Shown piece by piece: positions 12,082 to 19,516 of a stretch of 24,203 nt of DNA (positions are counted from its first letter, which is position 1; every line of letters starts with the position of its first letter). Where the stretch lies: assembly GCA_004553485.1 (NCBI GenBank), contig SFLG01000021.1, forward strand, positions 1 through 24,203. The letters run 5' to 3'. Made by a program: the position numbers and the translations under genes. The DNA comes from Bacteroidales bacterium. Its GTDB lineage: Bacteria > Bacteroidota > Bacteroidia > Bacteroidales > Muribaculaceae. The notes under the pieces were generated by a model. That model was given only the letters and a program-made list of their open reading frames with translations, was not told where the DNA came from and did no database searches.

Positions 12082-15003
12082 ATGGCAAAAACCAAAATAA
12101 GCAAATTAGCGAAAGACCTCAACGTGGCACTTAACACGGTGATCGACTTTCTGCACACCAAAAACGTCGACCTGGGCGACATCACCCCCAACACGCGTGT
12201 TGAGGACAACATCGCCGATATGCTCTTCGACGCCTTCGACAAAGACCGCAAGGTACGCCAGCGCGTCGAGATGGAGGCCGCCGAGCGTGCCCAGGTGCGC
12301 GCAGCTGCCAACCCCAAGCCCGAGGCCAAGCCCGCCGTCCCCGAGGTGGCAAAGACACCCTCGGACAACGCACAGAAATACAAGGTCCTGGGCAAGGTAG
12401 AGCTCGACTCGAAGGGCAACGTCATCAAGACCGTCACTCCCAAGCCCGAGCCTGAGAAGACGGTCGAGGCAAAGGCCGAGCCCAAACCCGAAGTGAAGGC
12501 CGAGGCGCCCAAGCCCGAGGTAAAACCCGAGCCCAAGGCTGAAGTGAAGGCCAAGCCCGAGCCCACAAAGAAAAATGAGGTGAAACCCGAAGTGAAGGCC
12601 GAGTCCAAACCCGTTGCCCCGAAGGCCGAGGCTCCCAAGCCCGAGCCCACAAAGAAAAACGAGGTGAAGGCCGAGCCCAAGCCCCAGCCCAAACCGGAGC
12701 CCAAGCCCGAACCCGCCAATGAGCCGGCTAAACCCGCCGAGCCCGAGTTCATCGCCACGGAGACTCCCAAAGGTCCCACGCTCAACATCGTGGGCAAAAT
12801 CGACCTGTCGGCAATCAACCAGAACACCCGTCCCAAGAAACGCGGCCGCCACGACCGCGGCGACAAGGGCGCGGGCGGTCAGGGTACCGAGAAAAAGAAA
12901 CGCCAGCGCATAGGCGGCGGACGCGTCGACATCGAGAAAGCCGGCGCACAGGTCGCCCAGAACGGCGGCTCAGGCCGCTCGGGCAAGGGCGGCAGTGGCC
13001 GCGACGCCCAGGGCGGCGCACGTGACGGACGCGGCGGACGCGACCGCAACGCCGCACGCGGCGGCAAGCGCAACCAGCCCGTAGTGCCCCAGGAGGTCAG
13101 CGAGGAGGACGTACAGAAGCAGGTCAAGGAGACCCTGGCTCGCCTCACCGCAAAGGACAAGGGCCTCAAGAAGGGCGCAAAGTGGCGTCGCGAGAAACGC
13201 GAGGCCAACGCCGAGGCTCGCGCCGAGGCCGCAGCAGAGGCTCGCGCCGAGAGCAAGGTGCTCAAGCTCACCGAGTTCGTTACCGCAAACGACCTTGCAA
13301 TAATGATGGACGTACCCATCAACCAGGTCATCGCAACCTGCATGAACCTGGGCGTGATGGTATCGATTAACCAGCGCCTCGACGCCGAGACAATCAACAT
13401 CGTCGCCGAGGAGTTCGGCTTCAAGACCGAATACGTGTCGGCCGAGGTGGCCGACGCCATCCACCAGGAGGAAGACAAGGAGGAGGATCTGCTGCCCCGC
13501 TCGCCCATCGTCACCGTCATGGGCCACGTCGACCACGGCAAGACCTCGCTGCTCGACTACATCCGCAAGGCCAATGTCATCGCCGGCGAGGCCGGCGGCA
13601 TAACCCAGCACATCGGCGCCTACAACGTCGACCTGGGCGACGGACGCCACATCACCTTCCTCGACACCCCCGGCCACGAGGCCTTCACCGCCATGCGTGC
13701 CCGCGGAGCAAAGGTAACCGACCTGTGTATCATCATCGTCGCCGCCGACGACAACGTCATGCCGCAGACCGTCGAGGCCATCAACCACGCCAGCGCCGCC
13801 GGCGTGCCCATCGTCTTTGCCATCAACAAGATAGACAAGCCTCACGCCAACCCCGAGAAAATCAAGGAGGAGCTGGCCGCCATGAACTACCTCGTCGAGG
13901 ACTGGGGCGGCAAGTACCAGAGCCAGGACATCTCGGCCAAGAAGGGCATCGGCGTGCCCGAGCTGATGGAGAAGGTATTGCTCGAGGCCGACATGCTCGA
14001 CCTCAAGGCCAACCCCAACCGTCACGCCGTCGGCTCGATCATCGAGTCGTCGCTCGACAAGGGCCGCGGCTACGTCGCCACCGTGCTGGTGCAGAACGGC
14101 ACCCTGCGCCAGGGCGATATCATCCTCGCCGGCAACCACTACGGCAAAATCAAGGCAATGTTCAACGAGCGCAACCAGCGCATCACCGAGGCCGGCCCGG
14201 CAACCCCGGCCCTCATCCTCGGCCTGAACGGCGCCCCCACCGCCGGCGACACCTTCAACGTGCTCGAGACAGAGCAGGAGGCCCGCGAAATCGCCAACAA
14301 GCGCGTGCAGCTGCAGCGCGAGCAGGGTCTGCGCACAACAAAGATCCTCACCCTCGACGACATCGCACGCCGCCGCGCCATCGGCAACTTCCAGGAGCTC
14401 AACATCATCGTCAAGGGCGACGTGGACGGCTCCATCGAGGCACTGTCCGACTCGCTCATCAAGCTCTCCACCGAGGAAATCCAGGTCAACGTCCTGCACA
14501 AGGCCGTCGGCGAAATCTCGGAGAGCGACGTCACCCTCGCCGCCGCCTCCAACGCCGTCATCATCGGCTTCCAGGTGCGTCCCTCGCTGGCCGCACGCCG
14601 CGCCGCCGAACGCGAGGGCGTCGAAATCCGCCTCTACTCGGTCATCTACGACGCCATCGAGGAGGTCAAGGACGCCATGTCCGGTATGCTCGCTCCCGAA
14701 ATCAAGGAGGAGATCCTGGGCACCGCCGAAGTACTCGAGACCTACCACATCTCCAAGGTCGGCACCATCGCCGGCGCCATGGTGCGCGAGGGCAAGCTCA
14801 AACGCTCGTCCAAGGTTCGCCTCATCCGCGACGGTATCGTGCGCTACACCGGCGAGCTGGGCAGCCTCAAGCGCTTCAAGGACGACGTCAAGGAGGTTGC
14901 TTCGGGCTACGACTGCGGCCTGTCGATAAACGGTTACAACGACATCAAGGTCGGCGACATGGTCGAGGCCTTCGAGGAAGTGGAAGTAAACCGCACCCTC
15001 TGA
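12082..15003 (+). CDS. infB: Translation initiation factor IF-2
   Basis: GTPase that delivers initiator tRNA to the 30S subunit and promotes subunit joining. The N-terminal IF2_N domain is at residues 1-50. A long Lys/Pro/Glu-rich, probably disordered segment covers about 115-220, with the unit PEPTKKNEVK repeated. A Gly/Arg-rich basic stretch (about 250-335) precedes a second IF2_N-like domain (about 390-450, KLTEFVTANDLAIMMDVP). G-domain motifs are G1 GHVDHGKT at 481-488, G3 DTPGHE at 528-533 and G4 NKID at 582-585. The C-terminal EF-Tu-like and initiator-tRNA-binding domains follow to residue 973, and the length is typical for Bacteroidales. It is the last gene of the rimP-nusA-infB operon and is followed by a strong terminator. 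Confidence 0.97.
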   Translation: MAKTKISKLAKDLNVALNTVIDFLHTKNVDLGDITPNTRVEDNIADMLFDAFDKDRKVRQRVEMEAAERAQVRAAANPKPEAKPAVPEVAKTPSDNAQKYKVLGKVELDSKGNVIKTVTPKPEPEKTVEAKAEPKPEVKAEAPKPEVKPEPKAEVKAKPEPTKKNEVKPEVKAESKPVAPKAEAPKPEPTKKNEVKAEPKPQPKPEPKPEPANEPAKPAEPEFIATETPKGPTLNIVGKIDLSAINQNTRPKKRGRHDRGDKGAGGQGTEKKKRQRIGGGRVDIEKAGAQVAQNGGSGRSGKGGSGRDAQGGARDGRGGRDRNAARGGKRNQPVVPQEVSEEDVQKQVKETLARLTAKDKGLKKGAKWRREKREANAEARAEAAAEARAESKVLKLTEFVTANDLAIMMDVPINQVIATCMNLGVMVSINQRLDAETINIVAEEFGFKTEYVSAEVADAIHQEEDKEEDLLPRSPIVTVMGHVDHGKTSLLDYIRKANVIAGEAGGITQHIGAYNVDLGDGRHITFLDTPGHEAFTAMRARGAKVTDLCIIIVAADDNVMPQTVEAINHASAAGVPIVFAINKIDKPHANPEKIKEELAAMNYLVEDWGGKYQSQDISAKKGIGVPELMEKVLLEADMLDLKANPNRHAVGSIIESSLDKGRGYVATVLVQNGTLRQGDIILAGNHYGKIKAMFNERNQRITEAGPATPALILGLNGAPTAGDTFNVLETEQEAREIANKRVQLQREQGLRTTKILTLDDIARRRAIGNFQELNIIVKGDVDGSIEALSDSLIKLSTEEIQVNVLHKAVGEISESDVTLAAASNAVIIGFQVRPSLAARRAAEREGVEIRLYSVIYDAIEEVKDAMSGMLAPEIKEEILGTAEVLETYHISKVGTIAGAMVREGKLKRSSKVRLIRDGIVRYTGELGSLKRFKDDVKEVASGYDCGLSINGYNDIKVGDMVEAFEEVEVNRTL
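12430..12735 (+). repeat. Lys/Pro/Glu-coding low-complexity repeat inside infB
   Basis: About 300 bp made of variations on AAGCCCGAG and GTGAAGGCC. It includes a longer near-identical duplicate (CCCGAGCCCACAAAGAAAAA) at about 12555 and 12637. It encodes the flexible linker after the first IF2_N domain. Unequal recombination here should change linker length without breaking the frame. Confidence 0.75.
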
Positions 15004-15039
15004 CAACCCCCATCTGTACACATGACAACCCACTGAACA

Positions 15040-15084
15040 ACAGCAGGCCGGTGGCCCTCCCAGGCGCCGGCCTGCTGTGTTTTT
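15040..15084 (+). terminator. Intrinsic terminator after infB
   Basis: ACAGCAGGCCGG (15040-15051) and CCGGCCTGCTGT (15067-15078) form a perfect 12-bp stem with a 15-nt loop that can pair further, followed by GTGTTTTT. It closes the rimP-nusA-infB operon. The next gene starts only 12 bp after the T-run, so its own promoter or read-through is needed. Confidence 0.88.
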
Positions 15085-15095
15085 GATTGAACTGT

Positions 15096-16091
15096 ATGCG
15101 AAGCATTTATCTCAATATAGGCAGCAACCGCGGCGACAGCCGGGCGCTGGTAGAGGAGGCGGTGCGCCGGGTGGCCGCGGCCTTCCCGCAGGCGCTGCTC
15201 AGGCGCTCGCATGCGGTGACGTCGCAGCCGTGGGGCTATCAGTCCGAAAACCCGTTCCTCAACCTTGGCGTGGCACTCGACTTTGACGGCGAAATGCCGC
15301 AGCCGCTCGACGTACTGGCCGCCACGCAGGGCATAGAGCGCGCGCTGGCCCCCGACTCGCCCCACCGCAACGCCGACGGCAGCTACCGCGACCGCCTGCT
15401 CGACATCGACATCATCCACATCGACGGCGTGCGCATGGACACACCCGAGCTGACCCTGCCCCACCCCCGTGCCGCCGCCCGCCGCTTCGTCATGGAGCCG
15501 ATGCAGGTGCTGTGCCCCGGATGGTCGCCCGACAGCGTCGCCGCCGACGACGACCCCCACGCCAAAAAGACCATCGCCGACATGGCCCGCGACGACGTGG
15601 CCACCTTCCGCGCCAAGCCCAAGACGCCGCTGTGCGTTGTCCTCGACAACATTCGCTCGCTCAACAACATAGGCTCGATTTTCCGCACCGCCGACGCCTT
15701 CATGCTCGACAGCGTGGTGCTCTGCGGCATCTCGGCCACCCCGCCCGACCCCGCCATCCACAAGACCGCCCTCGGCGCCGAGGAGTCGGTAGCCTGGCGC
15801 TACTTCGACACCACCGCCGAGGCCGTGGCGTCGCTGCGTGCGCAGGGTTGGACGATATGCTGCCTCGAGCAGGTGCACGGCTCGGTAGACCTCGATGCCT
15901 TTGTCCCCGCCCCCGGGCAGAAAATCGCCCTTGTCAGCGGCAACGAGGTGGCCGGAGTCGACCCCGCCATCGTGCGCGGCGCCGACGTCTGGCTCGAGAT
16001 ACCCCAGGCCGGCACCAAACACTCGCTCAACGTCGCCGTCAGCACCGCCATCGCCCTCTGGCACCTCTACTCGCACCTCTCCCGCCGATAA
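15096..16091 (+). CDS. folK: FolK (HPPK) fused to a SpoU/TrmH-family RNA 2'-O-methyltransferase
   Basis: One 331-residue frame with two unrelated domains. Residues 1-145 are hydroxymethyldihydropterin pyrophosphokinase, which transfers pyrophosphate from ATP in folate synthesis. NIGSNRGDSRALV (7-19), SQPWGYQSENPFLN (43-56), DRLLDIDII (99-107, with the paired metal-binding aspartates) and LPHPRAAARRFVMEPM (121-136) mark it. Residues 175-331 are a SPOUT methyltransferase of the TrmH type: LDNIRSLNNIGSIFRTADAF (183-202), VSGNEVAGV (280-288) and the knot motif EIPQAGTKHSLNVAVSTAI (301-319). The linker is only about 30 residues. Bacteroides encodes the methyltransferase as a separate protein of about 175 residues. 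The ATG at 15096 is preferred to an in-frame TTG at 15087, because HPPKs begin just before the YLNIGSN strand. Confidence 0.9.
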   Translation: MRSIYLNIGSNRGDSRALVEEAVRRVAAAFPQALLRRSHAVTSQPWGYQSENPFLNLGVALDFDGEMPQPLDVLAATQGIERALAPDSPHRNADGSYRDRLLDIDIIHIDGVRMDTPELTLPHPRAAARRFVMEPMQVLCPGWSPDSVAADDDPHAKKTIADMARDDVATFRAKPKTPLCVVLDNIRSLNNIGSIFRTADAFMLDSVVLCGISATPPDPAIHKTALGAEESVAWRYFDTTAEAVASLRAQGWTICCLEQVHGSVDLDAFVPAPGQKIALVSGNEVAGVDPAIVRGADVWLEIPQAGTKHSLNVAVSTAIALWHLYSHLSRR

Positions 16092-16120
16092 CGGAACGGC
16101 TCAAAAAATCCGGCCAGTAG

Positions 16121-16140
16121 GGACGCGATTTATCGCGTCC
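16121..16140. repeat. REP-like 9-bp palindrome downstream of folK-trmH
   Basis: GGACGCGAT and ATCGCGTCC are perfect reverse complements around TT, preceded by GTAGG. It lies 30 bp after the folK-trmH stop. There is no T-run, so it is not a standard terminator. The compact form resembles REP-type palindromes, but no second copy is in the window. Confidence 0.6.
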
Positions 16141-16141
16141 G

Positions 16142-16231
16142 CCGACAGCCCCGCGTTAACGGGAACGGCTTAAAAACTCCGGTACCCTCCACCGACATCC
16201 CCGCGTTAACAGCACAGGTTAAAAAGGCCGG
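16142..16231. repeat. Pair of degenerate direct repeats, about 40 bp each
   Basis: 16142-16182 and 16192-16231 share CCGACA, CCCCGCGTTAAC and a TTAAAAA near the end. A third, weaker copy (TAACGGAACGGCTCAAAAA and so on) overlaps the folK-trmH stop at about 16089-16113. The REP-like palindrome lies between copy one and copy two. They may be remnants of a small repeated element. Confidence 0.6.
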
Positions 16232-16333
16232 CGAAATGTTAAAAATGGCGGTTTGGGGACGAATGATGGGCCTAAATACAGCGGCGAAGTGTTTTTTTGC
16301 CTATAAATATAGGTGCGTTTGGTGAAAAAGTAC

Positions 16334-16341
16334 TAATTTTG
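16334..16341 (+). promoter_or_regulatory. Candidate -7 promoter element for the receptor operon
   Basis: TAATTTTG matches TAnnTTTG. A TTTG at 16318 is too close, and no TTTG lies at 19-21 bases, so the -33 element is poor. If used, transcription starts near 16347 and leaves a leader of about 345 nt before the TonB-dependent receptor ATG. Confidence 0.4.
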
Positions 16342-16693
16342 GAGACTGATGCCTACGCCCCAACAAGCGCGGGTGCAAATCTGTCCCCTTTTCCGACCCT
16401 CCGGACCGGCATCCGGGACACAACCGGAAAGCACTCCCGCACGCCAAAGACACAGCTGAAAGCATCCCGTCATTCGGGCCGAAGAGCCCGACGCGGACGT
16501 GTCCGCCGACAAAGAACAACATTAAAATACCCCATATACCAAAATTTACATACCTAAATCAACATACCTCCCACTCAACAAAATCCCTTACAACTGATAC
16601 ACAAACACAAAACTGCTGATTTTTCAACGACAGAGTCATTTTTCCGACGAAATCAATTTAACAATTATAATCTAAACCCTTATTAACCAAATT
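16342..16693 (+). other. Long G+C-rich leader region before the TonB receptor gene
   Basis: No supported gene. The first part (to about 16515) is C-rich and can form small hairpins: CCGGA/TCCGG at 16401-16416, CGGGC/GCCCG at 16475-16490 with a CGAAGA loop, and GCGGA/TCCGC at 16493-16506. The last 170 bp are A/T-rich and unstructured up to the ATG. An open frame here (16297-16557) has no start or codon bias worth trusting. No T-run follows the hairpins, so it does not look like a transcriptional terminator. Confidence 0.45.
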
Positions 16694-19459
16694 ATGAGAC
16701 TAAAACTGTTTCTGCTTGCACTGATAACGGCAATACTGCCGATGGCAGCGCAGACACCCCTTGTCGCAGGAGCTGTGGTGAACTCCGAAACAGGTGCCCC
16801 GGTATCGGGAGCCACCGTGACGCTTCGTGGCGCCACTACTTCGGCTACCACCAACTTCAACGGCGAGTTCAGCATCTCGGCACGCCCCGGCACCGATATG
16901 CTCATTGTCACCTGCGACGGTTTCGACACTTATTCGCGCGAAATTTCCGTTGCCGGGCGTCAAGTTTCGGTAGGCACCATCCGCCTTATCTCCAATCTCG
17001 GAGGTGACGAATACTACGGCGACACCAACGAGATGATTTATGACGAGTCGGTCATCGAAGACGAAGAAGGCAGCGCCCAGGCTGTTGCCGCCCTCACCGG
17101 TGCCCAGGACAACCTGTACTACAGCACGGCGTCGTACAACTTCGGCCCGATGTACTTCCGCTTCCGCGGCTATGATAACGAGTACCAGGATGTCTACCTC
17201 AACGGTATCAACATGAACGACCCCATCCGCGGCCGCTTCAACTTCTCGTCGCTGATGGGCCTCACCAGCCGCGCCTTCCGCAACAAGACCACCGCCATCG
17301 GTCTTGCTCCCGCCGCCTACGGTTTCGGCGGACTTGCCGGCGCTGTCAACTACAACACCATCACCGACACCTACGCTCCCGGCTTCAACGGCTCGGTAGC
17401 CTACACCAACTCCAACTACATGCTTCGCGCCATGGCCTCCTACTCGACGGGCATGCGCGATAACGGCTGGGCCTTCACCATCGCCGCCATCGGCCGCTAC
17501 GCCAAGGAAGGTGTCATCGACGGCACATTCTACAACTCGGGCGGTCTGTTCCTTAGCCTTGAGAAGCAGCTCAACAAGACCAACTCGCTGACCCTCACCG
17601 CCTTTGGCGGCCCCACCCAGCGTGCCGGCGCCTCGGCCACCTATCAGGAGGTCTACGACCTCGTCGGCTCGAACCTCTACAACCCCAACTGGGGCTGGTA
17701 CGACGGCAAAAAGCGTTCCTCGCGCGTTACCGAGACCTTTGACCCCACCGCTATGCTGACCTGGCTCCACAAGGGCCTCAACACCACCGTCAACACCAGC
17801 GCCGCCGTCAAGTGGACCAACTACAAGCAGTCGGCCATCCAGTACTTCAACGCCATCGACCCCCGTCCCGACTACTACCGCAACCTCCCCTCGTACTACC
17901 AGGGCACCAGCCTTGAGGACCGCGAGCAGTACGACCTCTACACCGAGCTTTGGGAGACAAAGAACCCCAACTTCACACAGATCAACTGGGACAACCTCTA
18001 CAAAATCAACCAGCTCAACAACGTACAGAACCAGACACTGCCCGAGGACAAGAAACTCGGCTCGAGCTACATCCTCGAAAACCGCCACTCAAACATGTTC
18101 TCGGCAATGTTCAACTCGTACGTCAACCACCGCTTCAACCAGAAGTTCTCGCTGCAGGGCGGCGTAAGCTTCAACTACTCGCAGGGCCACTACTACAAGA
18201 CCATCAAGGACCTGCTCGGCGGTGAGTTCTGGGTGGACGTCGACCCCTTCTCGAACCGCACCATCGCCCTCGCCCCCGAGAAACTGCAGAACAACATGGA
18301 CGACCCCAACCGTCGTGTTGTACGCGGCGACAAGTTCGGCTACGACTACACCATCAACTTCATGGAAGCCAAGACCTGGCTGCAGAACACCATCACCCTT
18401 CCCCACTGGGACATCAACTACGGCATCGACATGAGCTTCACCCGCTTCTACCGCGACGGCAAATGGCGCAACGGCCGTGCCCCCAACGACTCGAAGGGCA
18501 AGAGCAAGACCATCTCGTTTGACAATGCACGCGTGAAAGTGGGCGCTACCTACAAGCTCGACGGCAACAACTACTTCAACGCCAACGTCACCTACGGCAC
18601 ACGTGCCCCGCTGGCCGACCAGGTATTCATCGCTCCCCGCGTCAAGAACACCATCATCAACAATCCCGAGAGCGAGCGTGACTTCGCTATCGACGCTACC
18701 TACATCTGGAACTACCGCCGCTTCCGCGGACAAATCGGCGCCTTCTACACCGACATGTCCAACGTCACCGAGCGCACCGGTTTCTATGACGACCGCTACA
18801 ACACCTACGCCATCTACGCCCTGCAGGGCGTGCGCAAGGTCAACAAGGGCGTCGAGCTGGCTCTGGCATACAAAATCACTCCCAGCATCACCGCTTCGTT
18901 TGCCGGCACCTTCAGCCGCTTCAACTACAAGAACAACCCCCGCGGCACACGCTCGTTTGAAAACGGCCTCTACGCCGACACCACCCAGACCGTTTACCTC
19001 AAGAACTACTACGTAGGCTCGACCCCCCAGTCCGTCTTCAACGTCGGCATCGACTGGGCCGCTCCCAAGAGCTGGTTCTTCAACATCAACGGCACATGGA
19101 TGGGCGACTCGTACGTCAACCTCTCGCCCCGCTACCACGAGGCTCTGCCCGACCTCTGGACCCTCTATCCCGAGCCCGCAGCCCTCGAGGCAAAAATCAA
19201 GGAGCTCAGCACTCAGGACAAGCTCAAGAACGCCTTCGTGCTCAACCTCTCAATCGGCAAGCTCGTTTACATCAACAACAAAGTCTCGCTCAACTTCAAC
19301 CTTAACATCAACAATATCCTCAACAACAAGGATATCGTGACATACGCCTACCAACAGGGCCGTATGGACACCCAGAACTACCAGCGCGACAAGTATCCCA
19401 ACAAGCTCACCTACGCACAGGGCGTGAAGGTATTCTTCAACGTCGGTGTACGTTTCTGA
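16694..19459 (+). CDS. TonB-dependent outer-membrane receptor with N-terminal carboxypeptidase-regulatory-like domain
   Basis: Outer-membrane active-transport porin powered by TonB. Residues 1-19 are a signal peptide (MRLKLFLLALITAILPMAA). Residues 22-98 form a CarboxypepD_reg-like beta-sandwich (AGAVVNSETGAPVSGATVTL), as in many Bacteroidota receptors. The plug covers about 110-235, with FRFRGYDNEYQDVYLNGINM and GFGGLAGAVNYNT. The remainder is a 22-strand-type barrel ending in an outer-membrane-type aromatic C-terminus (GVKVFFNVGVRF). At 921 residues it is typical. It is first in a three-gene operon with two DUF5689 lipoproteins, the first starting 57 bp after its stop. There is no SusD/RagB partner, so it is not a standard SusCD glycan system. 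The substrate is not readable from the sequence. Confidence 0.93.
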   Translation: MRLKLFLLALITAILPMAAQTPLVAGAVVNSETGAPVSGATVTLRGATTSATTNFNGEFSISARPGTDMLIVTCDGFDTYSREISVAGRQVSVGTIRLISNLGGDEYYGDTNEMIYDESVIEDEEGSAQAVAALTGAQDNLYYSTASYNFGPMYFRFRGYDNEYQDVYLNGINMNDPIRGRFNFSSLMGLTSRAFRNKTTAIGLAPAAYGFGGLAGAVNYNTITDTYAPGFNGSVAYTNSNYMLRAMASYSTGMRDNGWAFTIAAIGRYAKEGVIDGTFYNSGGLFLSLEKQLNKTNSLTLTAFGGPTQRAGASATYQEVYDLVGSNLYNPNWGWYDGKKRSSRVTETFDPTAMLTWLHKGLNTTVNTSAAVKWTNYKQSAIQYFNAIDPRPDYYRNLPSYYQGTSLEDREQYDLYTELWETKNPNFTQINWDNLYKINQLNNVQNQTLPEDKKLGSSYILENRHSNMFSAMFNSYVNHRFNQKFSLQGGVSFNYSQGHYYKTIKDLLGGEFWVDVDPFSNRTIALAPEKLQNNMDDPNRRVVRGDKFGYDYTINFMEAKTWLQNTITLPHWDINYGIDMSFTRFYRDGKWRNGRAPNDSKGKSKTISFDNARVKVGATYKLDGNNYFNANVTYGTRAPLADQVFIAPRVKNTIINNPESERDFAIDATYIWNYRRFRGQIGAFYTDMSNVTERTGFYDDRYNTYAIYALQGVRKVNKGVELALAYKITPSITASFAGTFSRFNYKNNPRGTRSFENGLYADTTQTVYLKNYYVGSTPQSVFNVGIDWAAPKSWFFNINGTWMGDSYVNLSPRYHEALPDLWTLYPEPAALEAKIKELSTQDKLKNAFVLNLSIGKLVYINNKVSLNFNLNINNILNNKDIVTYAYQQGRMDTQNYQRDKYPNKLTYAQGVKVFFNVGVRF

Positions 19460-19516
19460 GCCTGAAGACACCGAAAAACGATACATCATTTTAAGCAACC
19501 ACACAGTTAAAAAGAA

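Noticed and set aside
12970..15033. A 687-residue open frame on the strand opposite infB
   Set aside because: It is the mirror of a strongly C-biased gene, which removes stops on the other strand. It is Val/Asp/Gly-rich with no family signature, while infB is unmistakable.
16297..16557. An 86-residue open frame in the TonB receptor leader
   Set aside because: Non-ATG start, starts upstream of the likely transcription start, poor codon bias and low-complexity basic tail.
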